Positions 50,325 to 59,596 are shown, numbered from the stretch's first letter. The stretch is 64,000 nt of DNA from Eubacterium saphenum ATCC 49989 (GCA_000161975.1 GG688422.1:927824-991823), one strand, 5' to 3'. Notes: generated by a model from the letters alone, not told the origin. Numbers and translations: made by a program.

Positions 50325-51149
50325 ATGGGTATTAAGAAATATAAACCGATTACTCCGGGACAAAGAGGAATGACGGTATCTACCTTTGAAGAAGTGACGA
50401 AAACAAAGCCTGAAAAATCACTTACTAAGTCAATGTCAAAACATGCGGGTAGAAATTCACATGGCAAGATAACGGTGAGACACCGTGGTGGCGGTCATAA
50501 GAAAAAATATAGAATTATTGATTTTAAGAGAAACAAGGACGGAATAGAGGGCAAGATAGCAGCGATAGAGTATGATCCTAACAGAACTGCAAATATTGCG
50601 TTGGTTCATTACAAGGATGGCGAAAAGCGCTACATCATAGCCCCTAGAAATCTTGAAGTCGGTGATGTAATCATGTCGGGCGCAGATGCCGACATAAAAA
50701 TAGGAAATACGCTACCTATAAAGAACATCCCTGTGGGTACCGTGATACATAATATCGAAATGAAAAAGGGCAAGGGCGGACAGCTTGTGAGAACTGCAGG
50801 CGGTGGCGCTCAGTTAATGGCTAAGGAAGGCGATTATGCTCAGTTGAGACTGCCTTCATCCGAAATGAGAAAAGTCAGAATAGAATGTAGAGCTACTATC
50901 GGCGAGGTAGGCAATACGGACCATGGCAACATCAACATAGGAAAGGCCGGTAAGAAGAGGCATATGGGAAGAAGGCCTGTAGTAAGAGGTTCCGCTATGA
51001 ATCCTAACGACCATCCACACGGCGGTGGTGAAGGAAAGACAGGCATAGGTAGACCTAGCCCTGTTTCGCCTTGGGGTAAGCCGGCGCTCGGAATGAAGAC
51101 GCGCAAGAAAAAGCATTCGGATAAATACATAGTAACAAGAAGAAAATAA
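50325..51149 (+). CDS. rplB: Ribosomal protein uL2
   Basis: 274 residues with YKPITPGQRGMTVSTF, GRNSHGKITVRHRGGGHKKK, IEYDPNRTANIALV and the peptidyl-transferase-near GSAMNPNDHPHGGGEGKTG. It is an essential 50S protein. The expected length supports ATG 50325 with AGGAGG upstream. Confidence 0.98.
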   Translation: MGIKKYKPITPGQRGMTVSTFEEVTKTKPEKSLTKSMSKHAGRNSHGKITVRHRGGGHKKKYRIIDFKRNKDGIEGKIAAIEYDPNRTANIALVHYKDGEKRYIIAPRNLEVGDVIMSGADADIKIGNTLPIKNIPVGTVIHNIEMKKGKGGQLVRTAGGGAQLMAKEGDYAQLRLPSSEMRKVRIECRATIGEVGNTDHGNINIGKAGKKRHMGRRPVVRGSAMNPNDHPHGGGEGKTGIGRPSPVSPWGKPALGMKTRKKKHSDKYIVTRRK

Positions 51150-51160
51150 GGGGGTAAATA

Positions 51161-51514
51161 GTGAGCAGATCGATTAAAAAAGGGCCTTTTGTAGATAAGA
51201 AGCTTCTTGCGAAGATCAATGCTATGAATGAGGCTAACGACAAAAAGGTCGTAATAACATGGTCAAGGCCATCCACGATATTTCCGCAGATGGTAGGACA
51301 TACAATAGCGGTACATGACGGAAGAAGACACATACCGGTATACATAACTGAAGATATGGTAGGACACAAGCTGGGAGAATTTGCCCCGACCAGAACATAT
51401 AGAGGGCATGATGCGGATAAAAAGTCCGGTGCAACAGTAAAGGGTGTAGATATAAAGGCGGTAGCCAAGGCTGAGAAGACGGAAAAAGCACCTGAAGCGA
51501 GTGAAGCGGAGTAA
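51161..51514 (+). CDS. rpsS: Ribosomal protein uS19 with C-terminal tail
   Basis: 117 residues starting at GTG 51161. The core has SRSIKKGPFVDKKLLAKI, WSRPSTIFPQMVGHTIAVHD and FAPTRTYRGHDADKK. About 25 extra residues (ending TEKAPEASEAE) exceed the usual 90-93. It is a 30S head protein. Confidence 0.97.
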   Translation: MSRSIKKGPFVDKKLLAKINAMNEANDKKVVITWSRPSTIFPQMVGHTIAVHDGRRHIPVYITEDMVGHKLGEFAPTRTYRGHDADKKSGATVKGVDIKAVAKAEKTEKAPEASEAE

Positions 51515-51526
51515 AGGAGATAAAAA

Positions 51527-51865
51527 ATGGAAGCAAGAGCAATTGCAAAATACGTTAGAATGTCTCCAATCAAGTTAAAACCGGTAGCGAACTTGATAAG
51601 AGGCAAGCAGCTTGAAGAAGCAAAGACCATACTTAAATTCACCAGTGGTAAGGGTGCGGAAATTTTTGAATCTGTACTCACTTCAGCAGCGGCAAATGCA
51701 GAAGAGAAGAATCTCAATGCCGATGAGCTATACGTTTCAGATGTGTATGCAAACCAAGGGCCTACTATGAAGCGTTGGAGACCGGGTCCTCAGGGAAGAG
51801 CGTTCAGAATTTTAAAACGAACCAGTCACGTCGGAATAGTGTTAAAAGAAAAAGAGTCTAAGTAG
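51527..51865 (+). CDS. rplV: Ribosomal protein uL22
   Basis: 112 residues with ARAIAKYVRMSPIKLKPVAN, AAANAEEKNLNADELYVSD and RPGPQGRAFRILKRTSHV. The loop reaches into the exit tunnel, where macrolide resistance mutations occur in other species. Confidence 0.97.
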   Translation: MEARAIAKYVRMSPIKLKPVANLIRGKQLEEAKTILKFTSGKGAEIFESVLTSAAANAEEKNLNADELYVSDVYANQGPTMKRWRPGPQGRAFRILKRTSHVGIVLKEKESK

Positions 51866-51875
51866 GAGGTAGGCA

Positions 51876-52778
51876 ATGGGTCAAAAGGTAAGTCCACACG
51901 GATTAAGAGTAGGAATCAACAAGGAATGGGGCTCAAAGTGGTATGCTGACAAGAAAAGTTTTGCTGACTTTCTAGCAGAGGATAAGGCCATAAGAGAGCA
52001 TGTGAAGACAAAGCTTTACGGAGCGGGTGTTTCCAAGATATTGATTGAAAGACCTGCAGAAGACAAGGTAAAGGTGATCATAGCTGTTGGACGTTCAGGA
52101 ATGGTTATAGGAAAAGGTGGCGACGGTCATGAAGCTATTAAGAAGAGTCTTGCAAAGCTTACGGGCAAAGAAGTTGCGGTAGACATAAGACAGGTAGGAA
52201 GAACGGAGCTTGATGCGCAGCTTACAGCCGAGAGAATTGCAGAGGACCTCGAGAAGAGAGTATCTTATAGAAGAGCTATGAAGCAGGCGATGGGAAGAGC
52301 CATGAAGGCAGGAGCTAAAGGAATAAAGCTTTTGGTTTCAGGGAGATTAGGCGGTGCTGAAATAGCAAGAGATGAAAAGTATAGCGAAGGCAATGTGCCG
52401 CTTCATACTTTAAGGTCGGATATAGACTATGGATTTGCAGAAGCGGATACAACATATGGAAAGCTCGGCGTTAAGATTTGGATAAATCATGGTGAAATTC
52501 TCGATAAGGGGCTACAAGATCTTATAAGAGAAGAGAAGAAGGACGGCAGAAAGCCTACAGGTAAGAGAAGAAACGATAGAAGAAGGCAGAGAAACAGAAG
52601 AGAGGACGACAGCAAGAAAAATAAGCCTTTATACATGAGGAAGCGTCCAAAGGCTGTCAAACCTGAGCCTGCAGAACCTGAAAAAGGAAATGAAGCAGCG
52701 GTAGAGGCAGCACCGGCACCTACAGAGGTAAGCGAAGCCCCTAATACAAGTGCAGAAAACAATACGAGTGAAGAGTAA
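51876..52778 (+). CDS. rpsC: Ribosomal protein uS3 with basic-acidic C-terminal tail
   Basis: 300 residues. The KH domain (VGRSGMVIGKGGDGHEAIKK) and C domain (GRLGGAEIARDEKYSEGNVP, DIDYGFAEADTTYG) are normal to about residue 215. About 80 extra residues follow: an Arg/Lys/Asp stretch (RRNDRRRQRNRRED), then Pro/Ala/Glu (PEPAEPEKGNEAAVEAAPAP). Usual uS3 is 210-235 residues. Confidence 0.96.
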   Translation: MGQKVSPHGLRVGINKEWGSKWYADKKSFADFLAEDKAIREHVKTKLYGAGVSKILIERPAEDKVKVIIAVGRSGMVIGKGGDGHEAIKKSLAKLTGKEVAVDIRQVGRTELDAQLTAERIAEDLEKRVSYRRAMKQAMGRAMKAGAKGIKLLVSGRLGGAEIARDEKYSEGNVPLHTLRSDIDYGFAEADTTYGKLGVKIWINHGEILDKGLQDLIREEKKDGRKPTGKRRNDRRRQRNRREDDSKKNKPLYMRKRPKAVKPEPAEPEKGNEAAVEAAPAPTEVSEAPNTSAENNTSEE

Positions 52779-52803
52779 AATATAGGGAAAGGAGAATAGC
52801 ATC

Positions 52804-53229
52804 ATGTTAATGCCAAAGCGAGTAAAGCGCAGAAGGGTGCATAGGGGTAGGATGAAAGGCGTAGCCACCAAGGGAAACAAAGTTACCTACGGTGAATACG
52901 GGCTTGTATCTCAAGAACCTGCTTGGATCACTTCAAATCAGATAGAAGCTGCCAGAATAGCGATGACAAGATATATGAAAAGAGGCGGTGATGTATATAT
53001 AAAGATATTTCCTCACAAGCCGGTTACTAAAAAGCCCGCAGAGGTTAGGATGGGATCCGGTAAGGGTTCGCCTGAATACTGGGTTGCAGTGGTAAAGCCG
53101 GGAAGGGTGATGTTTGAAATAGCAGGTGTTACCGAAGCACAAGCGAGAGAAGCCATGAGGCTTGCATCACATAAATTACCGGTAAAGTGTAAATTTGTAA
53201 AAAAAGGTGAAGAAGGCGGTGAAGCATAA
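52804..53229 (+). CDS. rplP: Ribosomal protein uL16
   Basis: 141 residues with MLMPKRVKRRRVHRGRMKG, ARIAMTRYMKRGGDVYIKIF, GSGKGSPEYWVAVVKPG and ARIAMT-type tRNA-binding segments. It contacts A-site tRNA. The stop overlaps the ATG of rpmC (TAATG). Confidence 0.97.
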   Translation: MLMPKRVKRRRVHRGRMKGVATKGNKVTYGEYGLVSQEPAWITSNQIEAARIAMTRYMKRGGDVYIKIFPHKPVTKKPAEVRMGSGKGSPEYWVAVVKPGRVMFEIAGVTEAQAREAMRLASHKLPVKCKFVKKGEEGGEA

Positions 53230-53423
53230 TGGAACTAAAGGAAATGAGGGATTTGGACAAGGAACAATTGCTAGGAAAGCTAGAAACTTCAAAACAAGAT
53301 CTATTTAATCTAAGGTTTCAGCATGTTACAGGTCAACTTGAAAATCCGATAGCGATGAGAGAGAAAAGAAAAGAAATCGCTAGAATAAAAACAGTTATCA
53401 ACGAAAAAGAAAACGATAAGTAG
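53229..53423 (+). CDS. rpmC: Ribosomal protein uL29
   Basis: 64 residues, two helices: MELKEMRDLDKEQLLGKLE and LFNLRFQHVTGQLENP, with a basic C-terminal helix. It sits at the tunnel exit near uL23. Confidence 0.97.
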   Translation: MELKEMRDLDKEQLLGKLETSKQDLFNLRFQHVTGQLENPIAMREKRKEIARIKTVINEKENDK

Positions 53424-53440
53424 GAAAGGAGGGTAAATTT

Positions 53441-53701
53441 ATGGAAACTACAAGAAATGCGAGAAAAACAAGAGTGGGAATGGTAACAAGCAATGCGATG
53501 GATAAAACCATTACAGTATCGCTGGAAAATTTCGTAAGGCACTCTCTTTATGGAAAAGCTGTAAAGCGCAGCAAGAAGGTAAAGGCTCATGATGCTGAAA
53601 ACACTTGCAACGTAGGTGATAAGGTAAGAATAATGGAAACCAGGCCGCTATCTAAGGATAAGAGGTGGAGATTGGTAGAAATTATAGAGAAGGTTAAATA
53701 A
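53441..53701 (+). CDS. rpsQ: Ribosomal protein uS17
   Basis: 86 residues with KTRVGMVTSNAMDKTITVSL and CNVGDKVRIMETRPLSKDKR, an OB-fold 30S protein. AAAGGAGGG precedes the ATG. Confidence 0.97.
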   Translation: METTRNARKTRVGMVTSNAMDKTITVSLENFVRHSLYGKAVKRSKKVKAHDAENTCNVGDKVRIMETRPLSKDKRWRLVEIIEKVK

Positions 53702-53712
53702 GGAGGGCTGCG

Positions 53713-54081
53713 ATGATACAAACTGAAACCAGATTACAGGTTGCTGATAATTCCGGGGCTAAAGAACTCCTATGTTTTAAGATTCTCGGAGGTACTAAAA
53801 GAAAGTACGCACACATCGGAGATGTAGTTGTTTGTTCCGTAAAGGAAGCTTCTACAGGAGGTGTGGTAAAAAAAGGTGATGTTGTAAGAGCTGTAATAGT
53901 GAGAACTACAGCAAAGCAGAGAAGAAAAGACGGAAGCTATTTAAGATTCGATGAGAATGCGGCTGTTGTCATAAAAGAAGATATGACACCTGCAGGAACA
54001 CGTATTTTCGGCCCTGTTGCTAGAGAGCTCAGAGACAAAAACTTTATGAAAATTGTTTCCCTGGCGCCGGAAGTATTGTAA
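53713..54081 (+). CDS. rplN: Ribosomal protein uL14
   Basis: 122 residues with MIQTETRLQVADNSGAKELL, AVIVRTTAKQRRKDGSYLRF and GPVARELRDKNFMKI. It lies at the subunit interface and is the binding site of the silencing factor RsfS. Confidence 0.98.
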   Translation: MIQTETRLQVADNSGAKELLCFKILGGTKRKYAHIGDVVVCSVKEASTGGVVKKGDVVRAVIVRTTAKQRRKDGSYLRFDENAAVVIKEDMTPAGTRIFGPVARELRDKNFMKIVSLAPEVL

Positions 54082-54094
54082 GGAGGAGACTTTT

Positions 54095-54400
54095 ATGAAG
54101 ATAAAGAAAGACGACACCGTGATGGTAATCGCCGGTGCAGATAAGGGCAAAAAGGGGAAGGTGCTCAGAACTTACCCTAAGGACGACAGAGTGGTGGTAG
54201 AAGGCGTAAACGTAAGAACAAAGCACAAGAAACAGACACCTACTCAAAGAGCCGAGATAGAGCATATCGAATGTCCAATTCACGTTTCCAACGTAATGTA
54301 TTATGACCAGGATGAAAAAGAGGCTACAAGAATCGGATATGGATATGAAAACGAACAGAAAGTAAGAAAGTCAAAGAAAACAGGTAAGATAGTAGATTAG
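54095..54400 (+). CDS. rplX: Ribosomal protein uL24
   Basis: 101 residues with MKIKKDDTVMVIAGADKGKK (KOW motif) and GVNVRTKHKKQTP. ATG 54095 follows AAGGAGGAG; the longer in-frame extension overlaps rplN and is not used. Confidence 0.97.
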   Translation: MKIKKDDTVMVIAGADKGKKGKVLRTYPKDDRVVVEGVNVRTKHKKQTPTQRAEIEHIECPIHVSNVMYYDQDEKEATRIGYGYENEQKVRKSKKTGKIVD

Positions 54401-54413
54401 AGAGGAGAAGGTT

Positions 54414-54959
54414 GTGGCTAATACAAGATTGGAACAAGCGTACAAAAATGAAATTTTCAAGGCGCTTATGGAAAAATTCGGCTACAAGAACCCTATGCAG
54501 GTGCCAAAGCTTGAGAAGATCACTCTAAACATAGGATTGGGTGAAGCTAAAGAGAATTCAAAGCTTATGGATACTGCTATAGAGGAACTTAAGCTTATTA
54601 CGGGACAAAAGCCGGTAGTAACTAAAGCGAAAAAGTCCATCGCAAACTTTAAGGTAAGAGAAGGAATGGCTGTAGGGCTTAAGGTAACTTTAAGAGGCGA
54701 TAACATGTATGTGTTCGCCGATAAGTTTTTCAACATTGCGCTTCCAAGGGTGAGAGACTTTAAAGGCGTAAATAAGAACTCATTTGACGGTAGAGGCAAT
54801 TACTCTATGGGCATAAAAGAACAGTTAATTTTCCCTGAAATAGTTTACGATGATGTAGATCTTGTGAAGGGTATGAATATTGTATTTACAACGACCGCAA
54901 AAACGGATGAAGAAGCACTTGAACTTCTGAAACTTTTGGGGTTACCGTTTGAGAAATAG
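54414..54959 (+). CDS. rplE: Ribosomal protein uL5
   Basis: 181 residues from GTG 54414 with NPMQVPKLEKITLNIGLGEA, ITGQKPVVTKAKKSIANFKV and LPRVRDFKGVN. It binds 5S rRNA in the central protuberance. AGAGGAG precedes the GTG. Confidence 0.97.
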   Translation: MANTRLEQAYKNEIFKALMEKFGYKNPMQVPKLEKITLNIGLGEAKENSKLMDTAIEELKLITGQKPVVTKAKKSIANFKVREGMAVGLKVTLRGDNMYVFADKFFNIALPRVRDFKGVNKNSFDGRGNYSMGIKEQLIFPEIVYDDVDLVKGMNIVFTTTAKTDEEALELLKLLGLPFEK

Positions 54960-54971
54960 TAGGAGGAATCA

Positions 54972-55157
54972 ATGGCTAAAACTTCTCTAAAAGTAAAACA
55001 AAAAAGGAAACCTAAGTTTTCAACAAGGGCATATACGAGGTGCAGAGTGTGCGGAAGACCGCATTCGGTGCTAAAGAAGTATGGCATTTGTAGAATTTGT
55101 TTCAGAGAACTTGCATACAAGGGCGAAATCCCCGGCGTAAAAAAAGCAAGCTGGTAA
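54972..55157 (+). CDS. rpsZ: Ribosomal protein uS14, zinc type
   Basis: 61 residues with four zinc cysteines, Cys24, Cys27, Cys40 and Cys43, in CRVCGRPHSV and GICRICFRELA. This is the short, zinc-binding uS14 normal for the spc operon of Gram-positives. Confidence 0.98.
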   Translation: MAKTSLKVKQKRKPKFSTRAYTRCRVCGRPHSVLKKYGICRICFRELAYKGEIPGVKKASW

Positions 55158-55178
55158 AATTAGAAAGGAGAGACCAAA

Positions 55179-55577
55179 ATGACAATGACAGATCCAATAG
55201 CGGATATGCTTACAAGAATTCGAAATGCAAATCTTGCAGGTCATGATGAGGTAGTGGTCCCTAGTTCTAAGATAAAGGAATCTATTGCGGATATTCTCAA
55301 GGAAGAAGGATATATCAGTGGATTTGAAAAAATCGAAGATAACAAACAGGGAATGTTAAAAATATCTATGAAGTACGGCGAAGACCGAGCCAAGGTAATC
55401 AACGGGATCAAGAAGATCTCAAAGCCGGGGCTTAAGGTATACGCCAAGGCGGATCAGATCCCTAGAGTTCTTGGAGGGCTTGGAATTGCTGTGATTTCCA
55501 CATCAAAGGGTGTAATCAGCGATGTGCAGGCAAGAAAAGAACATATCGGTGGCGAAGTAATTTGTTACGTTTGGTAG
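55179..55577 (+). CDS. rpsH: Ribosomal protein uS8
   Basis: 132 residues with MTDPIADMLTRIRNANLA, VVVPSSKIKESIADILKEEG and the C-terminal ISTSKGVISDVQARKEHIGG. It is a primary 16S binder and the spc-operon autoregulator in E. coli; regulation here is not shown. Confidence 0.98.
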   Translation: MTMTDPIADMLTRIRNANLAGHDEVVVPSSKIKESIADILKEEGYISGFEKIEDNKQGMLKISMKYGEDRAKVINGIKKISKPGLKVYAKADQIPRVLGGLGIAVISTSKGVISDVQARKEHIGGEVICYVW

Positions 55578-55586
55578 GAGGTAGAG

Positions 55587-56129
55587 ATGTCCAGAATAGG
55601 AAACAAGATAATTAAAATCCCACAAGGCGTACAAATTAGCGTAGAGGATGCAAAGGTGACAGTTAAGGGGCCTAAGGGTGAATTGAAGCAGGATATATTC
55701 GAAAAGCTTGATGTAAATCAAAAGGACGATGAGCTTATCATCGTAAGACATTCAGACGACAAGGATACTAAGGCGCAGCACGGGCTTGCAAGAGCTCTCA
55801 TAGCAAACATGGTAGAAGGCGTTTCCAAGGGGTTTGAAAAGAAACTTGAAATACAGGGCGTCGGATATAAGGCTGCAAAGCAGGGAAAGACGCTCGTGTT
55901 AAACCTCGGGTTTTCAAATCCTGTAAAGATGGAAGACCCTGAAGGTATTGCTACCGAGGTTCCGGGTGAGCGTGAAATCGTTGTAAAAGGAATCGATAAA
56001 ACTTTGGTCGGGCAGCATGCCGCTAATATCAGAAGCCACAGAAAACCTGAACCTTACAAGGGTAAGGGCATAAGGTATGAAGGTGAATATGTACGTAGAA
56101 AAGAAGGTAAAGCAGGAGCTACAGAATAA
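55587..56129 (+). CDS. rplF: Ribosomal protein uL6
   Basis: 180 residues with MSRIGNKIIKIPQGVQISVE, TVKGPKGELKQD and RSHRKPEPYKGKGIRYEGEY. It lies near the sarcin-ricin loop. Confidence 0.98.
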   Translation: MSRIGNKIIKIPQGVQISVEDAKVTVKGPKGELKQDIFEKLDVNQKDDELIIVRHSDDKDTKAQHGLARALIANMVEGVSKGFEKKLEIQGVGYKAAKQGKTLVLNLGFSNPVKMEDPEGIATEVPGEREIVVKGIDKTLVGQHAANIRSHRKPEPYKGKGIRYEGEYVRRKEGKAGATE

Positions 56130-56143
56130 GGAAGGAGACGGTA

Positions 56144-56509
56144 ATGGCAAACGATAGCAGAAACAAGAGAAGACTGAAAAGACATTTGAGAATAAGAAAA
56201 GACTTATCAGGTACTCCTGAAAAGCCTAGGCTTTGTGTGTTTAGAAGTAATAAAAATATATCAGCTCAGATAATAGATGATATAAGTAAGGTAACGCTTT
56301 GTTCAGCATCGACCCTAGATAAAGATTTAGCAGGATCCATAAAGTACGGAGGCAATAAAGAAGCGGCAAAATCTGTAGGTCTTGCGATCGGCAAGAAGGC
56401 TATAGAAAAAGGAATTAAGGATGTTGCTTTTGATAGGAGCGGATATATTTACTTCGGTAGGGTGAAAGAGCTTGCTGAAGGTGCACGTGAAGCAGGACTT
56501 AATTTCTAG
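56144..56509 (+). CDS. rplR: Ribosomal protein uL18
   Basis: 121 residues with RRLKRHLRIRKDLSGTPEKP, RLCVFRSNKNISAQIIDD and AFDRSGYIYFGRVKELAEGA. It binds 5S rRNA. Confidence 0.98.
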   Translation: MANDSRNKRRLKRHLRIRKDLSGTPEKPRLCVFRSNKNISAQIIDDISKVTLCSASTLDKDLAGSIKYGGNKEAAKSVGLAIGKKAIEKGIKDVAFDRSGYIYFGRVKELAEGAREAGLNF

Positions 56510-56520
56510 GGAGGTAAAAA

Positions 56521-57021
56521 ATGGCAAAGTTTGATACATCAAAAATGCAACTTGAAGAAAAGATGGTTACGATAAGAAGAGTGGCAAAGACGGTTAAGGG
56601 CGGCAGAAATGTAAGATTTAGCGTAACCATGGTAGTAGGTGATGGAGAAGGTCATGTGGGGGTAGGCACCGGCAAGGCTTTGGAAATCCCTGAAGCTGCA
56701 AGGAAGGCAACGGAAGATGCTAAGAAGAATTTGATCAAGGTAGCTACCAAGGGCACTACCATTCCGCATAGAATATATGGAGTGCATGGTGCCAGCAAGG
56801 TATTGATAATGCCTGCAAAAGAAGGTACGGGAGTAATAGCGGGTTCATCTGCAAGGCTTGTGCTAGAAGCTGCAGGGCTTAAGGACGTAAGGGCAAAATC
56901 CATAGGATCTGCTAACGCAAATAACCTTGCATATGCTACTTTAACAGGCTTGCGAGAGCTGTTCACGGCAGATAAGGTAGCTAAGCTACGTGGTAAAACG
57001 AAGGAAGAGATTGTAGGTTAG
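56521..57021 (+). CDS. rpsE: Ribosomal protein uS5
   Basis: 166 residues with EKMVTIRRVAKTVKGGRNVR, VVGDGEGHVGVGTGKALEIP and SARLVLEAAGLKDVRAKSIG. It acts in decoding fidelity and mRNA entry. Confidence 0.98.
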   Translation: MAKFDTSKMQLEEKMVTIRRVAKTVKGGRNVRFSVTMVVGDGEGHVGVGTGKALEIPEAARKATEDAKKNLIKVATKGTTIPHRIYGVHGASKVLIMPAKEGTGVIAGSSARLVLEAAGLKDVRAKSIGSANANNLAYATLTGLRELFTADKVAKLRGKTKEEIVG

Positions 57022-57031
57022 GAGATACATG

Positions 57032-57211
57032 ATGGCGGATATTAAAATTACACTTACCAAGAGTACCATCGGTGCATCACCGAAGCAGAAAAAGGTGGTA
57101 CAGGGTCTAGGACTTAAAAAGATGCATCAATCGGTAATTATGAAAGATAGTCCTTCCACAAGGGGAGCTATTAATAAAGTTTCACATCTTCTTACCGTTA
57201 CAGAAGCATAG
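57032..57211 (+). CDS. rpmD: Ribosomal protein uL30
   Basis: 59 residues with ADIKITLTKSTIGASPKQKK and the loop GLKKMHQSV. ATG 57032 is preferred over ATG 57029 because it lies seven bases after GGAG. Confidence 0.96.
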   Translation: MADIKITLTKSTIGASPKQKKVVQGLGLKKMHQSVIMKDSPSTRGAINKVSHLLTVTEA

Positions 57212-57220
57212 GAGGGAGCA

Positions 57221-57661
57221 ATGAAATTACACGAACTTAGAGCTCCGCAGGGAGCTAGCCGTAAGGCGAAGAGAAAAGGAAGAGGACAGGCTACCGGGCT
57301 CGGTACTACTGCGGGTAGAGGAATGAACGGTCAGAATTCCAGAAGCGGTGGTGGAGTGAAGCTTGGATTTGAAGGTGGACAGATGCCACTTTATAGGAGA
57401 TTGCCAAAACGCGGATTTACTAACAGGTTTGCTAAGAAATATAGCGTTATAAACGTGAGTGATCTTGAAAGATTCGATAACGGCACGGAGGTAAGCCTTG
57501 AAGAGCTTTGCAACGCAGGAATCATAAAGCAGCCGGAAGCAAGGCTTAAGGTGCTTGGCGATGGAGAGCTTTCAAAGAAGCTTACGGTAAAGGCTGCGAA
57601 ATTCAGCAAGATGGCAGCTGAAAAGATAGAAGGAGCCGGAGGAAAGGCAGAGGTGATCTAA
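57221..57661 (+). CDS. rplO: Ribosomal protein uL15
   Basis: 146 residues with MKLHELRAPQGASRKAKRKG, the glycine-rich GRGQATGLGTTAGRG and GFEGGQMPLYRRLPKRGF. It is a 50S core assembly protein. The stop is one base before the secY start. Confidence 0.98.
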   Translation: MKLHELRAPQGASRKAKRKGRGQATGLGTTAGRGMNGQNSRSGGGVKLGFEGGQMPLYRRLPKRGFTNRFAKKYSVINVSDLERFDNGTEVSLEELCNAGIIKQPEARLKVLGDGELSKKLTVKAAKFSKMAAEKIEGAGGKAEVI

Positions 57662-57662
57662 A

Positions 57663-58943
57663 GTGGAAATGTTTAGAACACTGGCAAAGGCATGGAAAAA
57701 GCAAGATATAAGGCATAAGATGATATTTACACTACTCATGATGATAGTGTATAGGTTGGGTGCAAACATTCCGGTTCCCGGAATAAACAGAGAAGTGCTC
57801 AGCAAGTTGTTCGATGGAGGCGGAGGAATTTTTGAGCTTTTCAACCTCTTTTCAGGAGGAGCGTTTTCGCAGATGACCATATTTGCGTTAAGTATTACGC
57901 CTTACATAACAGCGTCTATAATATTGCAGCTTTTGACCATAGCCATACCGAAGCTCGAAACGCTTGCAAAGGAAGGCGGAGAAGGGCAAAAGAAGATTGC
58001 GCAGTACACGAGATATCTTACCGTGGTGCTATCTTTAGTACAGGCTATCGGTATTACATACGGAATAGTAAAACCGTCGTTAAACGATACCGGAAAGCTC
58101 TCCATAGCGTTGGTTGTAGTGGTGCTTACAGCCGGCACGGCTTTCTTGATGTGGCTGGGTGAGCAGATAAATCAGTATGGAATAGGAAACGGAATTTCAT
58201 TACTTATTTTTGCCGGTATAATAGCCAGAATGCCTACACTGCTACAGGGTTCGATGGTAAAATATGAGGCTGGAGAAGTGGATGCAGTTTCAATAGCGTT
58301 ATTCGTACTCTTTGCGGTTGTGATAATAGTAGGAATAATAATGATACAAGAAGGGCAGAGGCGTGTGCCCGTGCAATATGCAAAGAGGGTTGTAGGCCGT
58401 AAGATGTATGGAGGACAGTCATCACATATACCTATGAAGGTAAACCAGGCAGGTGTAATCCCTGTAATATTCTCGATGGCATTCTTGCAGACGCCTCTTA
58501 CATTTATGCATTTTTGGCCAAATTCCGCATTCGGTCAGTGGGCAGCAAAGTGGATGTCCCCAAGCGGATCACCGGGAGTATGGGTGTATGCTATAGCGGA
58601 TGTGATACTTATACTGTTTTTTACGTATTTTTATACTGCTGTATCATTCAATCCGCTCGAAATTGCACAAAACATGAAGGCGAACGGAGGTTTTGTACCG
58701 GGGATTCGTCCCGGAAAAACTACGGTGGAATATCTCAATAGAGTTATGACGAGGATTACGTTCGTAGGTGCGGTATTCTTGGCGGCCATATCCATACTTC
58801 CTACTATATTGAGTCAGTCTATGGGGCTGTCGATACACTTTGGCGGTACATCGCTACTTATAGCGGTGGGTGTTGCGCTGGATACCATGAAACAGATAGA
58901 AAATCAGATGCTTATGCGTGATTATCAAGGATTTTTAAGGTAA
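57663..58943 (+). CDS. secY: Protein translocase subunit SecY
   Basis: 426 residues with ten transmembrane helices. The plug region is near FDGGGGIFELFNLFSGGAFS, and QYGIGNGISLLIFAGI and the C5 loop FNPLEIAQNMKANGGFVPGI are visible. It forms the membrane channel for Sec-dependent export, the exit route of the lipoproteins and M23 hydrolase in this window. The start is GTG 57663 or ATG 57669. Confidence 0.98.
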   Translation: MEMFRTLAKAWKKQDIRHKMIFTLLMMIVYRLGANIPVPGINREVLSKLFDGGGGIFELFNLFSGGAFSQMTIFALSITPYITASIILQLLTIAIPKLETLAKEGGEGQKKIAQYTRYLTVVLSLVQAIGITYGIVKPSLNDTGKLSIALVVVVLTAGTAFLMWLGEQINQYGIGNGISLLIFAGIIARMPTLLQGSMVKYEAGEVDAVSIALFVLFAVVIIVGIIMIQEGQRRVPVQYAKRVVGRKMYGGQSSHIPMKVNQAGVIPVIFSMAFLQTPLTFMHFWPNSAFGQWAAKWMSPSGSPGVWVYAIADVILILFFTYFYTAVSFNPLEIAQNMKANGGFVPGIRPGKTTVEYLNRVMTRITFVGAVFLAAISILPTILSQSMGLSIHFGGTSLLIAVGVALDTMKQIENQMLMRDYQGFLR

Positions 58944-58957
58944 GGAGTTAAACGGCT

Positions 58958-59596
58958 ATGAATTTAATTTTGTTAGGACCTCCGGGAGCCGGTAAGGGTA
59001 CGCAGGCAACGAGGATCGTAGAAAAATATAAGGTGCCTCATATTTCAACGGGTGATATCTTTAGAGAGAATATCAAAAACAATACGCCGCTAGGACAAAA
59101 GGCTCAGGAGTATATGAACAAGGGTGAACTCGTACCGGATCAGTTGGTGGTGGATATTGCGCTTGATAGGCTCGGTAAAGATGACTGCAAGAACGGTTTC
59201 CTGCTTGACGGTTTTCCAAGGACTGTATTTCAGGCTGATGCGCTGGATAAGTTTTTAAAGGATAAAGGAAAGGGCATAGACCTTGTAATTAATATCGAAG
59301 TGGAAGACAAGATGCTTATAGAGAGGCTCGATGCAAGAAGGGTGTGCCCGACATGCGCAGCTACCTACAATGTTATAGGAATGCCTCCTAAGAAAGAGGG
59401 CATTTGTGATAAGTGCAATGATACTTTGATTCAGAGAAAAGACGATAAGAAGGAAACTGTAGGTAACAGAATCAAGGTATATCATGAGCAGACATCACCG
59501 TTAATCGATTACTATAAAGAGAAGGGGCTTATAAAGGATTTTGACGGAATGATAGGAGCAGATGCGTTATTCGATGAAATAGTTAAGGCTATATAG
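58958..59596 (+). CDS. adk: Adenylate kinase, zinc-lid type
   Basis: 212 residues with LLGPPGAGKGTQATR, ISTGDIFRENI, LLDGFPRTVFQAD and a LID holding Cys-x2-Cys twice (VCPTCAATY and GICDKCND), which binds zinc as in Gram-positive enzymes. It equilibrates ATP, ADP and AMP. Confidence 0.98.
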   Translation: MNLILLGPPGAGKGTQATRIVEKYKVPHISTGDIFRENIKNNTPLGQKAQEYMNKGELVPDQLVVDIALDRLGKDDCKNGFLLDGFPRTVFQADALDKFLKDKGKGIDLVINIEVEDKMLIERLDARRVCPTCAATYNVIGMPPKKEGICDKCNDTLIQRKDDKKETVGNRIKVYHEQTSPLIDYYKEKGLIKDFDGMIGADALFDEIVKAI

